From Rutpela maculata (lineage: Eukaryota; Arthropoda; Insecta; Coleoptera; Cerambycidae), in contig OW386292.2 in NCBI GenBank assembly GCA_936432065.2, positions 102,133,829-102,197,828 of the forward strand: DNA of 64,000 nt. Direction: 5' to 3'. Under the pieces are notes generated by a model. It was not told the DNA's origin. It ran no database searches and worked only from the letters and a program-made list of their open reading frames with translations. Numbering within the stretch: the first letter of the stretch is position 1; each line of letters starts with the position of its first letter. The translations under genes and the position numbers were made by a program. This document shows, in pieces, positions 43,000 to 54,400 of this stretch.

Positions 43000-43964
43000 A
43001 GGGGCGAGCGTAGAGGCAACTTCAATGTGAATGTCAGAGATCTCTATGCACGTTGCCACGACATAACCCCACTAGCGGTCTACGTCCAAGAAATCTCACA
43101 AAGATTCTATCAGTTCAAACTGGACGGTAGCCCGCTAACCCGCAACATTACCCGAATCAGACAGCATAACGCAATACTTTTCGATATAAGACACACCCTA
43201 CCATACCAGGCGTTGCCTATCTTCCGGCAACCTCCTTAGCCACACCTTTCCTCTACCATAGCCTAGCTCTACCCTACTCTTATCTTTCACCAACTTTACA
43301 TCTTTCAACTCCCCCCCTCCCATTTTTTATTTGTACTTTTTATTTTTATCTTTTTGTTCTTTTGTCCGTTTTTTGTCTTCCAAATTCCCTTTAGGCCAAT
43401 AACTTCTTGTAAATCCAAACTTTTTAAACCACATCGGGATAGGAGCTCTGGCCAACAATCCATTGCCACCAAGCCAAACCAGACCCACCTCGCCCAACCA
43501 CACGCTCACCACGACGCCATACGTCGTGGTTGTCTAGTTGGCTCCAGGACGGGTTCCGGCTAGACACATTTATTGTACTCAAAATGTTGAATAAAATCTT
43601 TTCTCTCTCTCTCTCAGTCGATATTCCGTTGAAGCAACGTCGAGCGCGGTTAGTACTTGAATGGGTGACCCATCTTGGGAAATACAGCGTTCTCGTCCCA
43701 CCTTCCAGCGGCTTGTATATTAGTGTATACGCGGAAGATACGTAATTTCAGACGAGGATTACTTAGTGGATATACCATCCTTCGGAGGGGATGTAAAGCA
43801 GGCGGTCCCTTGTCTATTAAATGTTAGGCAAGTAAAAGATCCCTACTCTTCTTAAGGGAAGAGGTTCGGTAAAAATTTCCAGATTGGGGGTAGTTCGTCT
43901 CCTGGCGTCGGTGATAGACCCTGGTAGCGGAAATAGGCGGACGTTAAATAAATAGATAAAAAAA
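43000..43964 (+). mobile_element. 5S-derived SINE, family 1, copy 2 (split)
   Basis: A 13-bp perfect TSD, GCAAAAACCACGA, flanks it at 42987-42999 and 43965-43977. The head GGGGCGAGCGTAGAGGCAAC is at 43001-43037. The rest, from TCGATATTCCGTTGAAGCAA with the 5S-like GTTAGTACTTGAATGGGTG, resumes at 43618 and runs to the tail AAATAGATAAAAAAA. The 576-bp non-LTR piece sits between. Without that insert the SINE is about 385 bp, equal to copy 1. Confidence 0.9.
43038..43613 (+). mobile_element. Truncated non-LTR retrotransposon inside the SINE
   Basis: The frame to 43239 encodes RDLYARCHDITPLAVYVQEI and SQRFYQFKLDGSPLTRNITR, which resembles the extreme C-terminus of Jockey-type reverse transcriptases. 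A C-rich 3' UTR follows with AATAAA near 43590 and a CT-repeat tail (43600-43613). TCAG lies at both borders (43034-43037 and 43614-43617), a possible 4-bp TSD. It is a 5'-truncated copy that landed in the SINE head. Confidence 0.7.
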
Positions 43965-43994
43965 GCAAAAACCACGATATTTTTGTAATTTAAA

Positions 43995-45000
43995 AGTTAG
44001 TTCAAACTTTTAAAATAAACACGTTTTAGTTTTTTATGCTTGTTTTATGGTTTTAATAACCTAAATAAATTAAATTCTAGTCAATAATCTAATTTTCTCC
44101 CTTCTTAATGTTGTCAATCCAGTAATAAAACGAGATGCGTTCTTTGCGAACCCAGAGGGTGTTGGCAATGCTTGTCGACGAAAGAGAACATATTCGGGAG
44201 TTTGGTTATAGAAGGATTTTAAAAGCAAGACAAACCGTCCCAAAGAAGAAGACTGTTAAAAATTTCGTACCACCGAAGATAAACTTTCAAGCTTCCGATT
44301 ACATTGAAATTAATAATTGGAATTCTTGTGCGTTGTATCCTCCCCCAATGCTGCGGGACCTAAGTGAAGATGATATTAAATCACTTATCAATTCTGAGCT
44401 AATCTAAGCTCATCAGAGAAATACAAAAGTTTCCCTGTCACACCCAGGCTGTGGAGAAAGGTGCGTCAAACTTGTGACAGAGGCCTCGAATAAAGTATGT
44501 GGACATGAAGCTAGAGATGGCTATATTCGAGCAACACTGAAGTCTAGATCGGTTATGCCTCTTTTCTCAAAAAAATCAGACTTTAAATGTGTAGTAGATA
44601 TAAAAAAGAAAAAGTAAAAAACACAGTAAGCCAAAGAATCCTACTCATAGTACTCATATCTTTGGATTACTGTGATACCTATGGAAAATGTTTGTAAATA
44701 GTTGTAAATATAATGTAAATACCACATCCAACAATTGGATGGTTGATTGGGTAGGGTGTGGGTGGAACTCGACGTGTAACCACCTCCACGTGGTGAGTTC
44801 TGGATCGTTTTGTTCTAGCAACACTAGCAAACAGTTGCACAGTGAACATTGCGAAAAATTTGTAAATTTCTGTTTTTTCTAAGACGTTGCGCGAACGGAA
44901 AAAATTAGATTATTGATCAAAATTTAATTTATTTCGGTTATTTAAACCATAAAACAAGCATAAGAAACTAAAGCGTGTTTATTTTAAAAGTTTTAACTAA
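43995..45000. mobile_element. Inverted-repeat element carrying an uncharacterised gene fragment
   Basis: About 110 bp at 43995-44102 is inverted at about 44890-45000; shared text includes AACTTTTAAAATAAACACG and ATGCTTGTTTTATGGTTT. Between them is the conserved protein fragment at 44135-44620. Protein plus paired terminal repeats suggests a DNA transposon remnant, deleted inside. Exact ends and TSD were not resolved. Confidence 0.6.
44135..44620 (+). pseudogene. C-terminal part of an uncharacterised conserved family (family C)
   Basis: The frame 44135-44407 contains VKNFVPPKINFQASDYIEIN. Beyond the stop, FPCHTQAVEK appears in one frame and RCVKLVTEASNKVCGHEARD with GYIRATLKSRSVMPLF in the next, so there is at least one nonsense and one frameshift mutation. 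I remember the CHTQAVERCIKLVTEAS block as the conserved end of unnamed, repeated insect proteins; no biochemical role is known to me. Its position between inverted repeats argues for a transposon origin. Confidence 0.5.
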
Positions 45001-45586
45001 CACGAAGGGTTTCACGCAATCAACGCTTAGACTAATATGTTTGCGCTATTAGAATATATGATTTAATCAAATTAAAATAAAACATTTTAGTTGTGCTGTA
45101 AAATTTGCTAAATAATCGAATACCAATGACCAGTAAAGAATCTTAAGAAACACGACAAAATGGTTCATTGAGGATAAGATTTTGCAAAGGGAAATATGGG
45201 TTTATTTTCGATTTATTATAAACATTAAAAGAACCAAACAGTATAAACTTTAAAATGTTTTAGAATATTGTAGTTTGTCAATGAGAATAGTTCCTAATTT
45301 CATTATTAGAGCATGGGCATTTAACTATATACAAAATTTATGATATGATTGTACTTCTTAGAGCAATGGGAAGTACCTGAAACTATTTTAAAGATTATAC
45401 CATTTATGATTTTTTTAAATATTTATAGTAAACCGAAAATAAGTGCATATTTCCCTCTCACTCTGCAAACCCTATCCTTAAGACTGTGTAACTGTTTTGG
45501 GTATCATGAAAACTACTGTGGAGTCAATAATTCTATTTCAATGAACTAATTAAATGTTGATGAAAAGAGTTAAACTGTCATTTACT
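45001..45586. other. No gene seen
   Basis: AT-rich. The 66-codon frame at 45349-45549 has no recognisable domain. Confidence 0.45.
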
Positions 45587-45945
45587 GCGGATCCAATAAT
45601 TGAAATTTTTGTATGAAGATATGTATTTAAGTTGATGTAACCACTGAATTATTTTAGATTTTTTACATTTAGTGATGTAGCCAATAATTGAAGTTCTTAT
45701 GAGAGGATGTGTATTTAAGTTGATGTAACCACTGAATTATATTTTAAATATTTTACATTTAGTCATGTAGTCAATATTTGAAGTTTTTATGAGAGGATGG
45801 GTATTTAAGTTGATGTAACCACTGAATTATATTTTAGATATTTTACATTTACTCATGTAGTCAATATCTGAAGTTTTTATGAGAGAATATGTATTTAAGT
45901 TGATGTAACCACTGAATTATATTTGAGATATTTTTCATTTAGTCA
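45587..45945. repeat. Minisatellite, four copies of about 90 bp
   Basis: Copies start near 45587, 45676, 45766 and 45856. Each contains ATTTAAGTTGATGTAACCAC followed by TGAATTATATTTTAGATATT. Divergence is 5-15 percent by eye, with a few indels in the first copy. Confidence 0.9.
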
Positions 45946-46134
45946 TGTTAAATACATTCGAAAGGTGAACAAACGAAATAAATCAAATATATCATATCAA
46001 AATACTTTTATTTTCTTACTTCCTTGCTAGATGTAGTGTACTCACTTATATATAAGTATGTGACTATTTGTACATATAACTATGGATATAAAAAATAACG
46101 AATATAACAATTTATTATTGTTGTTTTTGATATT

Positions 46135-46430
46135 TTTCATAACCTAGTTCACGCAGGTATTCGCGCTACTGAAAAATTAATTTCTGATAAATATTTTTGG
46201 CTCAAAATGAATTCTGACTGCACATTATGGACCAACACTTGCATAAGTTGTCAAACTGCTGAGGTCGGCAGTTTGACTGCCGGCATACAGAGACTCCAAT
46301 AGGGAATTTTGATATACCAAAAGGTCGTTTAGAGCACATCCATATGGACCTTGTAAGACCGAATGTTGCCATGCGATTTAAATTTAAAAAAAACATAGAT
46401 TATGTATCAGTCATCTGTTCCTGATAATTT
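46135..46430 (+). pseudogene. Retrotransposon integrase fragment (Ty3/gypsy-like)
   Basis: The frame encodes LVHAGIRATEKLISDKYFWL, then TLWTNTCISCQTAEV, which is the H-H-C-C zinc-binding domain of integrases. After a frameshift, GNFDIPKGRLEHIHMDLVRP corresponds to the start of the catalytic core with its first Asp (HMDLVRP; usually HxDxVGP). It ends in stops near 46420. Confidence 0.7.
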
Positions 46431-46439
46431 ATAAGTAAA

Positions 46440-47547
46440 ACTGAGTTATTTCAAGTATCACGTTAAGAGAAAATATAATCTGGCAAACCGATTTATGTTC
46501 ATATTGTTTGAGATGTAAAGAAATCATAACAAAAGGCAATTTAGCAGATAAAGAAAAAGTTAAAATGATTACTGAGCATAGAGTTCATAAGTTAAAAGCA
46601 AAGGCATTTTTCAGATTACTACAATCTAACCACGAAGATTTGATTGCCAGAAAAATTTGTGCTTTCCAAAATTGCCCGATCAGGCATGTTATTTTAGTTA
46701 ACAATTCAATTATTACAATTTCACAGAGGTAAATGGGTCCTCTAAAGGGATGTTAAATAAATCGACGGTATTAACATACATGTGGAATGATGCACCTAAA
46801 AATTCGAAGGCGATCTCTTCAGCAGTATATGACACACTGAACAATTTTAATTTTATGCCTACTACCACAACCGTTTGCCTATTTGCAGATGGTTGTGGTG
46901 GTCAAAATAAAAATGTCACTGTAATGTATATGATTGTTGTATGGCTGCGGAACTATGCACCAGCACATATCCAAACAGATGAAATAATATTCCCAATAGT
47001 GGGGTATTCTTTTCTTCCACCCGACAGAATATTTGGTTTAATTGAAAAAGAAGCCAAAAAGACACCTATTATCGTCGAACCGCGCCAATATGATGACATT
47101 ATAAAAAATCATGCCACGCTTCGTAAAATTGGAAGCCAATGGAATATTTTTGATTTTAAAGCAGAAGCTAAGGTTAACCTGCTTCGTGACACTTCCAATT
47201 TAATAAATCCAAAGATTTATTTTTATGAAATCAGGAAAAGCGGGTGTAACAGTACGTGGTGAACCACATTATGTTAATGATGTTGGTGTTGCTAAAGGTA
47301 TATTAAAACAGGGGCACAAACTACATGATATAACACCCCAGACTCTACCAATTGGCAGAAAAATTAAAGGAAAAAACGTTCTATAGCTCATCTTTTAAAT
47401 ACACATTATGGAAAAGATTGGGAAAGAATACCAGAACTTGATTATTATAAGAGAACTTTATGTCAAATTACCACTCATCTTGACTTACAACCAGAAGAGA
47501 ATGATGAGAGATGCGAGGTAATAGAAGATATAAATATAGCAGTTTAA
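46440..47547 (+). pseudogene. Family A C-terminal half with DGCGGQNKN box
   Basis: A short Cys pair precedes ADKEKVKMITEHRVHKLKAK. Frame 46750-47262 then gives STVLTYMWNDAPKNSKAISS, VCLFADGCGGQNKNVTVMYM and FPIVGYSFLPPDRIFGLIEK, with EPRQYDDIIKNHATLRKIGS. Two shifted frames follow with VTVRGEPHYVNDVGVAKGIL, then LLNTHYGKDWERIPELDYYK, ending near 47547. In homologues I recall, the first block reads MWDE and the second SDNCGGQNKN. Two spaced acidic residues and the invariant GGQNKN suggest a nuclease core of RNase H type; that is inference. Three frameshifts or stops make this copy dead. Confidence 0.55.
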
Positions 47548-47792
47548 TGTCTTCTTAATGTACCTAAATTCTTTATGTGAACTATTCTTAATGTAGGTTA
47601 GTTTGTACCTTTTAGTTAAGTAAAAATGTTTCTGATAAGCATTATTAACTATTTTTTCCTATAAGCCCCTTAAAAATATGGACGCCTCTGTACTATTAAG
47701 TGGCATCGGTCGTTTGGAATATGCAAAACTCGCCTAATGTACCTGGATATATTTGCAAAAGTCTCCAAATGCTTCAACCAAAGTGCAAAACT

Positions 47793-48190
47793 CGCTTTTT
47801 AGATTCTTTAAAATTTAATTTAAAAAGAGACATTGGGAAGTTTGTGTGTTTTAACTAAAGAAAACTGAACCATTCTCAACAACTGTAAGAAAAACATTCA
47901 ATTTTCTAATCTAAAAAAACAACATAGGAAGCTTTTTTTTATTAGTTATCTCAAAATCATATGTGAGCGAATAGAAAGTTTTGCATTTACGCGCTTTTTA
48001 GATTCTTTAAAATTTAATTTAAAAAGAGACATTGGGAAGTTTGTGGTTTTTAACTAAAGAAAACTGAACCAATCTCAACAACTGTAAGAAAAACATTCAA
48101 TTTTCTAATCTAAAAAACAACATAGGAAGCTTTTTTTATTAATTATCTCAAAATCATATGTTAGCGAATAGAGAGTTTTGCACGACTCAC
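47793..48190. repeat. Tandem duplication, 199-bp unit
   Basis: Two nearly identical copies start CGCTTTTTAGATTCTTTAAA at 47793 and 47992. Differences are a few single-base changes and indels, so the duplication is recent. AT-rich and non-coding. Confidence 0.9.
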
Positions 48191-48420
48191 ATGACAGTAG
48201 AATTTCAAGAACCAAACGCAAGGCAGAATCAAGCAAAGAATATCAAAATGTTGGCGGGATTGTTGATTTACAAAAATCAGAAATGCGAATGACGCATAAG
48301 CAGAAAAAATACTACAAAGAGATAAGGATCCTAGAGTGTAACGTGCACGGTGCCGTTACCATTTTTATTGAAAACCAAATGCCTAACAACGATAGTAAAA
48401 ATAAGTTAAAGTGTAAATAG
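48178..48420 (+). other. Unidentified 80-codon open frame
   Basis: A Lys/Glu-rich frame with RISRTKRKAESSKEYQNVGG and MRMTHKQKKYYKEIRILE. No recognised domain; it starts inside the end of the tandem duplication. It could be a degraded transposon piece. Confidence 0.2.
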
Positions 48421-49959
48421 GAGCATAGATATCAAGTATATTATGTTTGATTTAATTTAATTGGAATATTTGTCGTATCGCAAACTTACAGCAAATTACG
48501 ATTTTGAGAAAAGAGTGGAAAGTGATTACTCAGAGGTTATGACATTGATTTTTAGATTATAATATTTATTGTTTGGGCTAGTTTGTATATAATGATGAGT
48601 GAATAAAAATTAAAGTCAATATAATAATTAAATTGAGAATTCAAGATACTTTATGAGAGGAATATTAATTAGTAATGATCAGCTTCACTTTTTAAATTTT
48701 GCCTCCAGGAAGTGGGAGAGTGTTGCCAACAAATGTAATGTTAGATAGGATTTCTCTAGAAGTTTTTATTTGAATCTGATAAAAAATAAAATAAAAAATT
48801 ACTTGGAAAGGAAAAGCAATGAGACTATCCATTTTGCTGCTGATTTTGTGACTGGCAACAGAGTAATCAGATTAATTTAAATAAGATTTGAATTTGATTT
48901 TCAACGTGTTTTAAGAAGCCATTAAGGTTAGCACACTATTTTATAATGTTTTGAATTTAATATATGTTGTTGGGGATAATAAATAATTAATAAGAAATTA
49001 AATTATATAACAAAAAAATATTTTTAACGTACCTCATGGTAATCAATTTTTTTCTCTTCTCTCAAATATAGCTTGCTAGTTTAAAGAACTGCATAAAAGA
49101 AAAGGAATAATAATATTTCCACATCTCAGTACGAAAATCAAAGCATTTATTCAACTTTTGGAAAAAGTCCCCCGCTACAAGGGAAATTCATAAACTTCCG
49201 TCGTGCAAAGCTCCCGGAAGGGTTTATCACTGCATCTGCTACGAATTATATCCTGGCAGACTACATAAAAACAGGAAAGTCCTATTGTACACAGAAAGAA
49301 AGCCAAGTATTCCAATTCCAAGGGAAGGGTTGAAATCAGATACCCCCGACAGAAAAAGAAAGAAATCCTGGTTTCCACTGTAAATTAGGCAAGTGAGGGA
49401 TCCCGAATCCAACAAGGCCATCTAGGTCTTGTAAAAGTCATATATTTTCTCGTATCTATTAGGCATAAGAACATCTCCAGTATTTAATAACCTGAAAACA
49501 AAATATCATTGAACCTGGTAACGGTAATACTTTATTTATAATATTGCAAATTTACTTACCATACCATAATCTATATATCTGATTTCGTTGTATAGAAAAA
49601 TTTTGAGAAGATAATATTCCTTCATTTTTTATAATTATTGTCAAATTTTTCTTTTTACTGTCAACATTGTAGTCTGATTGGTCACATTTCATGTTCAGCC
49701 AATAGGCAACTTCTATTGTTTTCACTGCCTCAACCGACAAGTAGATAACCACGTGGCAGCTTAAATTTTAAAGAGTTAATTATTTTCAAATCAGGGTAAC
49801 CAGAAATGTGTATTCAATATATGTAAATGTTTATTATGGTAAATTACAAAAAATCAAATAGCAATGAACTAATAAAATCAGAAATTCCAGGTTTATGTCT
49901 GTAGTATTATTTAATATTACCCCAAAAATCTCTTACTATCTCTACCTCAACTAAAGGAG
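48421..49959. other. No gene seen
   Basis: AT-rich. At about 49110-49330 a plus-strand frame reads FRRAKLPEGFITASATNYIL and ADYIKTGKSYCTQKESQ, which may be coding debris but is not recognised. Overlapping minus-strand frames there are Cys/Phe-rich and unconvincing. Confidence 0.35.
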
Positions 49960-52060
49960 GTATTTGTTCACGTGACTAAAGTCTAGCTTATTAACACTTT
50001 AGTTGGCGGAACAGCGTGAACTCAAAAAAGTGAATGACAGAGTATTATAGAAAGAAAAAAGAAGAGAAAGTAAAGCCAAATTAAGTCAAATCCGAAACAA
50101 AGATAAGAAAAAGCTGGAAAAGAGCTTCCGAACGTTATAGGAAAAGAAAGAGCGATCAAAAACATGTTTTAACACCACCTGAGTCTGAGAATGAAGCCAA
50201 TATTAATCCTATTGAAATAAATGAGCAAAATGAAATTTAAAGACGAAGAGGTCGTAAAAAGGTAAAGAGGAATCGAGCTAAAGCTTACCGAAATTTAAGG
50301 AAAATGCAAGAAGAAAACAAACGTTTGAGAGAGAAATACAAGAACAGACTTCAAAGAAAGAAAAAACAAAACAAGGAGACATTGGTACTCTATATCTAAA
50401 TACAAATGTGAAACACATTATAGGAAGAGACAAAGTGAGTCCCAGCGTAACAAATAAGTTACTTTTTTGTGAAGGTTGAGAAGCTACTTTAAAAATAAAT
50501 AGAGAAGCTCTTGGAAACAACATGAAAGCAAAACAAGTTTTCGATAAATGCCTCAGCGGAGAATTGATCACAAAATATAAAGTGAGAAAAGATGCTTACA
50601 AAATTAGCACACAGAAAAAAACAAAAAGCTCGCAAACAAATTAAATATTTTAGAATATGAAAGAAAGCCACGTGGTCGATTAAAGGTTTACAAGATAAGA
50701 CAAAATGTCAAGGCTTTCTATCTAAAGGATGAAAACTGCAGCATGTGTCTGGGAAACGAGCCTATGTGAAACAGGGCGGAATTAAAATGCAAAAAAATTT
50801 ACTAATGGACTCTATAAAAAAAATTACATACTAAATTTATGATACAGTTTCCAGACACTATGTTAAGATCACCTTGTTTTCATAGGTACAAGCCCTTCTG
50901 GGTATTAAAACCCAGTATGAAGGATTGGGAGACCCGTCTTTGCGAAAATTATTCAAACTTCGGCTTTTTACTTAATCGGTTGAGATCAGAAAAACTAACA
51001 ACAATCAATAATACCAATGATTTAATCAACGCAGTGTGTTGTTCACAGGTTATGGGGTGTATGATGGGAACATGTCACCAGTGTACTAATAAAACATTGA
51101 ATATATAATTTTCTTCGGAACAAGATAAACGATGACCTATTGCCAATGTGAACATATCATCAAAACTATGAAAAAAGGTGGAACACACATGTACTTTATC
51201 AAATCTAATCTCAATAACCGAAGAAGCAATCCCTGCATTTCTACAACACATTGCATGAATATAAATCTATAAAAAAATAAGAAAAATACATTGGAGAAGA
51301 ATGAAATTTTACTTAGATGAACTTTGGACTTTTCTCAAAATTACATTGGGAAACTTAGCCAGGAAATCCAATCCATGCATTTTGGCATGAGCAAGAAGCA
51401 AATTTCAGTCCAAACTGGATTATTTTAAACAAAAAAAATCCTGAAGGGGAAGGTCCTTTCGTCACTTCTTTTGCAACCATAAGCGATAATCTCAACTACT
51501 AGCCAATACCAAAACAGATATAATATATAATCTGTGTTTAAAGTTCGTTTCGGAAATGTTACCTAAAGTTAATTCTGTTACTATAATTGGAGTGAAGCCG
51601 GACATGGGAGAGGGCCCATGGATGGCATGAGTGGTTTCTTAAAGCGATCCGCAGATTTACACGTATTGAAGAAAAATGATGTTTTAACAGCTATTGACTT
51701 CGTAAATGTATTTAAAGATAGTACCAAAGTAAAAGTTATAAACATTGAAGCGGAGGCAATTAATAAAAACAAAATTCTCCATAACACCTGAAATTAAAGA
51801 AATTACAGGCCTACAACAAGTCACTTGGGTAAAAGACGAAAATGAGTCGATAATCCGACTTAGGAAGTTTATGTGCTTCAACTGTTCATATGGATCTACA
51901 TGCAAATAATATTCCGCTGGAGAAATTAATTTTTCATCCGCCTTTAATTCTTTCACCGCTAACGGCGTTTTACGCACGTTCAGCACTAATGAAAATTGAT
52001 GCGGAGGATATGTACGTCTTAAGCTATTTAAAGGTATTTTCGTGTTTACCACAATAATAA
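49960..52060 (+). pseudogene. Uncharacterised transposon-like family B, long relic
   Basis: Pieces occur in order over 2 kb with many stops. There is a basic coiled-coil leader (RRRGRKKVKRNRAKAYRNLR, about 50242-50370). The frame at 50839-51108 has SPCFHRYKPFWVLKPSMKDW, ETRLCENYSNFGFLLNRL and VCCSQVMGCMMGTCHQC. Then NFAQNYIGKLSQEIQSMHFG (about 51325-51390), SEAGHGRGPMDGMSGFLKRS (about 51588-51650) and RLRKFMCFNCSYGSTCK (about 51860) follow. The Cys-rich block, a NFAENY-type Asp/Asn-Phe-Ala box and an EAGHGKGxPDGVGG box characterise a multi-copy unnamed insect protein family that I recall. A second copy of its C-terminal part is at 54.0 kb. A DDE-like nuclease is plausible but not shown. Confidence 0.55.
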
Positions 52061-52121
52061 ATATATTTTTTTGTAAAACTGAGTCTCTATTTCAATTTTC
52101 TATTTTAAATAGCTTTCGAAA

Positions 52122-52564
52122 CAAGCTCCTGTCATCCCGGGAACACTTTTATCAATCGGGGAACGAGCTTGTCATTTAGGGAACGCAGTTTATAATATAG
52201 AACGCAGTTTATCATTTAGGGAACGCGAACAAAAATATGAGTATTGGAAACAAAAATTTATTTTAATTTCTCGTTTGTGGCACGTTTGTATTCCTTTACG
52301 CGACTATTAACATTTCATAACAGATTTTTAAGAACATTCACATCAAATTTTGAAAAGATTCTAAAAAAAACATGTCGCATGGTAAAACCGATTTTCTACA
52401 TAAAACATGAAAATCTGAAGTTCGAAAATACTTAAGAGGCTAAAGCCCGTGTTTTCGTTTAAAAAATAATCTCTACCGCTTACTTAAAACCAAAACAACT
52501 ATGTTTCGCTCAAAATTCCATGTTCAGTGATGAAAAAAAAAACGTTCACTGAATGACAGGAGCA
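52122..52564. repeat. Small TIR element with subterminal repeats
   Basis: GCTCCTGTCATCCCGGGAAC at 52124 is inverted as GTTCACTGAATGACAGGAGC at 52545. Related GTCATTTAGGGAACG motifs recur at about 52170 and 52212. It has the form of a non-autonomous DNA transposon; no TSD was fixed. Confidence 0.5.
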
Positions 52565-52833
52565 TAGTGTTTTCCTACACAAAACATACAATATTTAAAC
52601 TTAATACAAAAGTTGTGTGCGGCCCCTTCAGAATTCATTGAAGGATCAAACAACAATCATGAAAAACAGTGTAGTACAAAAAAAAATCATATTTTTTAGA
52701 TCAACCTGTTTTAAAAATAACATCACTTAAGTGGCGACCTCCATTGTATATATACTGATTCAGTGCCGCAGAATGACCTCCCTGATTTGGAAAGGGCGTA
52801 ACCAGGGACTGGATGGGTGTATAGTAGTGACAA

Positions 52834-53870
52834 GTGTGTCAAAGTCAGGTGTCACATCATGGCTTGGTCGGGAGTACACCTGCTTTTGTTGTCGAGGAGT
52901 TTCTTCAAAACGGCGGTTCGCCGATATCGACGCAGCGTGCCTTTCGTATCCGCTTCGCACTTGCTCCACGCGATCCCGTTCCCGATAAAAAAACAATTCA
53001 CCTTTGGGTCTCGAACTTCAGACAAACAAGTTCGGCATTGAAACAGAAATCAACTGGTCGACCTCGGAATTCAACAGGACCGGAAAATGTGGCCGCTGTG
53101 AGAGCTTCTATTGAGCAATCTCCACGACGTTCTGCACGGAAACCCGCAACTGCCCTACAGTTATCTGATCCAAGTGTTCGGAGAATTCTGAAATGCACCC
53201 TACAAAATTGCAATTGTGCAACAACTTTATGAAAGAGATTCGGAAACCCGTGCAACTTTGTGTCAAGAACTTCGGAACCTTCCTCGCAGAAATGTTTTGT
53301 TCTTTTCGGACGAAGCACATTTTCATCTTTCAGGCATGGTCAACAAACAAAATTTTCGTTATGGGCTACAAATAACCCTCGGGAACTTCACGAACTACCA
53401 CTCCACAGCCTTAAGGTTACAGTGTGGTGTGCCTTTTTTGAGTTTGGTGTGAGGCCCGTACTTTTTCTAAGAGAACGGTGTTGTTACTGTATCGGTGAAC
53501 TCGGATCGGTATTGTGCATTGCTCGAGAACTTTCTCCGACCTAGATTGGGTGATCTTTTTAATGAACATGGACGCGAAAATGTGTGGCTCCAACAAGATG
53601 GTGCAACACATCTTGTTCGTCATTCACTTGGAATTTTCAGAAGAATGTTTCCTGAGCATCTTATCTCCTTGCGTGGTGACATCAGGTGGCCCCCTCGCTC
53701 TCCAGACTTGACCCCGTGTGATTTCTTTCTCTGGGGCTATCTCAAATCTAATGTATACCAACATCGTCCCCAAACTTTGGAAGCTCTTAGGGAGGCGATT
53801 ACTCAAAGAAGTTGCTGCTATTCCGCCCGAAATGACCCGCAGTGATGACCGTTATTTTTTTCAATCGCGG
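52834..53870 (+). pseudogene. Second mariner-like transposase, broken
   Basis: Pieces in several frames: AFVVEEFLQNGGSPISTQRA and RKPATALQLSDPSVRRIL (helix-turn-helix), FFSDEAHFHLSGMVNKQNF with the first Asp, VTVWCAFFEFG, and NSDRYCALLENFLRPRLGDL. Then come VWLQQDGATHLVRHSL with the second Asp and RSPDLTPCDFFLWGYLKSNV with the third. A two-residue deletion is likely in GATHLVRHS. At least four frameshifts are present and the C-terminus is lost after EMTR. It is a different family from the 30.4-kb element, with similar spacing between the last two Asp residues. Confidence 0.85.
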
Positions 53871-54009
53871 TAGAGACATTTATTTAAAGTAATTAAAATG
53901 TGAGCAATTCACATATTGACACATTATTTCTTATCAGACAGTACTAGTACGTACTACAGAAATAAAACTTAATTTTCAATTATTGCAAACTACATACCGA
54001 AAATGTTGT

Positions 54010-54400
54010 TAATAAACTATCATGGAACTACAGCGAAGCAGGACATGGGAAGAGGACTCCAGATGGTGTGGGGCAACGATAATACGAACAGCTTATCGTC
54101 TGGTTGCCGAAAACAAAGACGTACACAACCATAATCAGTTTCTGAATGTAATTAGAGAAAATATGAAGAATATTAAAACTGATACGGTATCGGAAGAAGA
54201 TATAAATGCAGTCGATGATAAACTGCTACGAGTAGAGGACGTGCCTAGGATAAAAGGCACTATGAAGATTCACAATGTAACTTGGAGCAGAAGAACGAAC
54301 GCTGTGTTTCAACTTGTGGTTCCTGTAGTATTGGCGAAGTTTGTACACATTTTGGTGCAACAAGCTTAAAATTTCAAAGGATAGTACGAATAAGCAGTAA
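54010..54400 (+). pseudogene. Family B C-terminal fragment, second copy
   Basis: Just before and within the frame 54022-54369: YSEAGHGKRTPDGVGATI, AYRLVAENKDVHNHNQFLNV and IRENMKNIKTDTVSEEDINA, with GTMKIHNVTWSRRTNAV. Then, in another frame, STCGSCSIGEVCTHFG. It matches the 51.58-51.9-kb region box for box but is clearly a different subfamily. One frameshift near 54290 and one near 54025. Confidence 0.55.

Noticed and set aside
45587..45945. CRISPR-like array
   Set aside because: Units are directly adjacent 90-bp repeats without unique spacers, in a eukaryotic sequence.
49175..49421. Membrane-like minus-strand frames rich in Phe, Leu and Cys
   Set aside because: Two frames overlap in phase and the plus strand reads at least as well; no signal peptide or family match.
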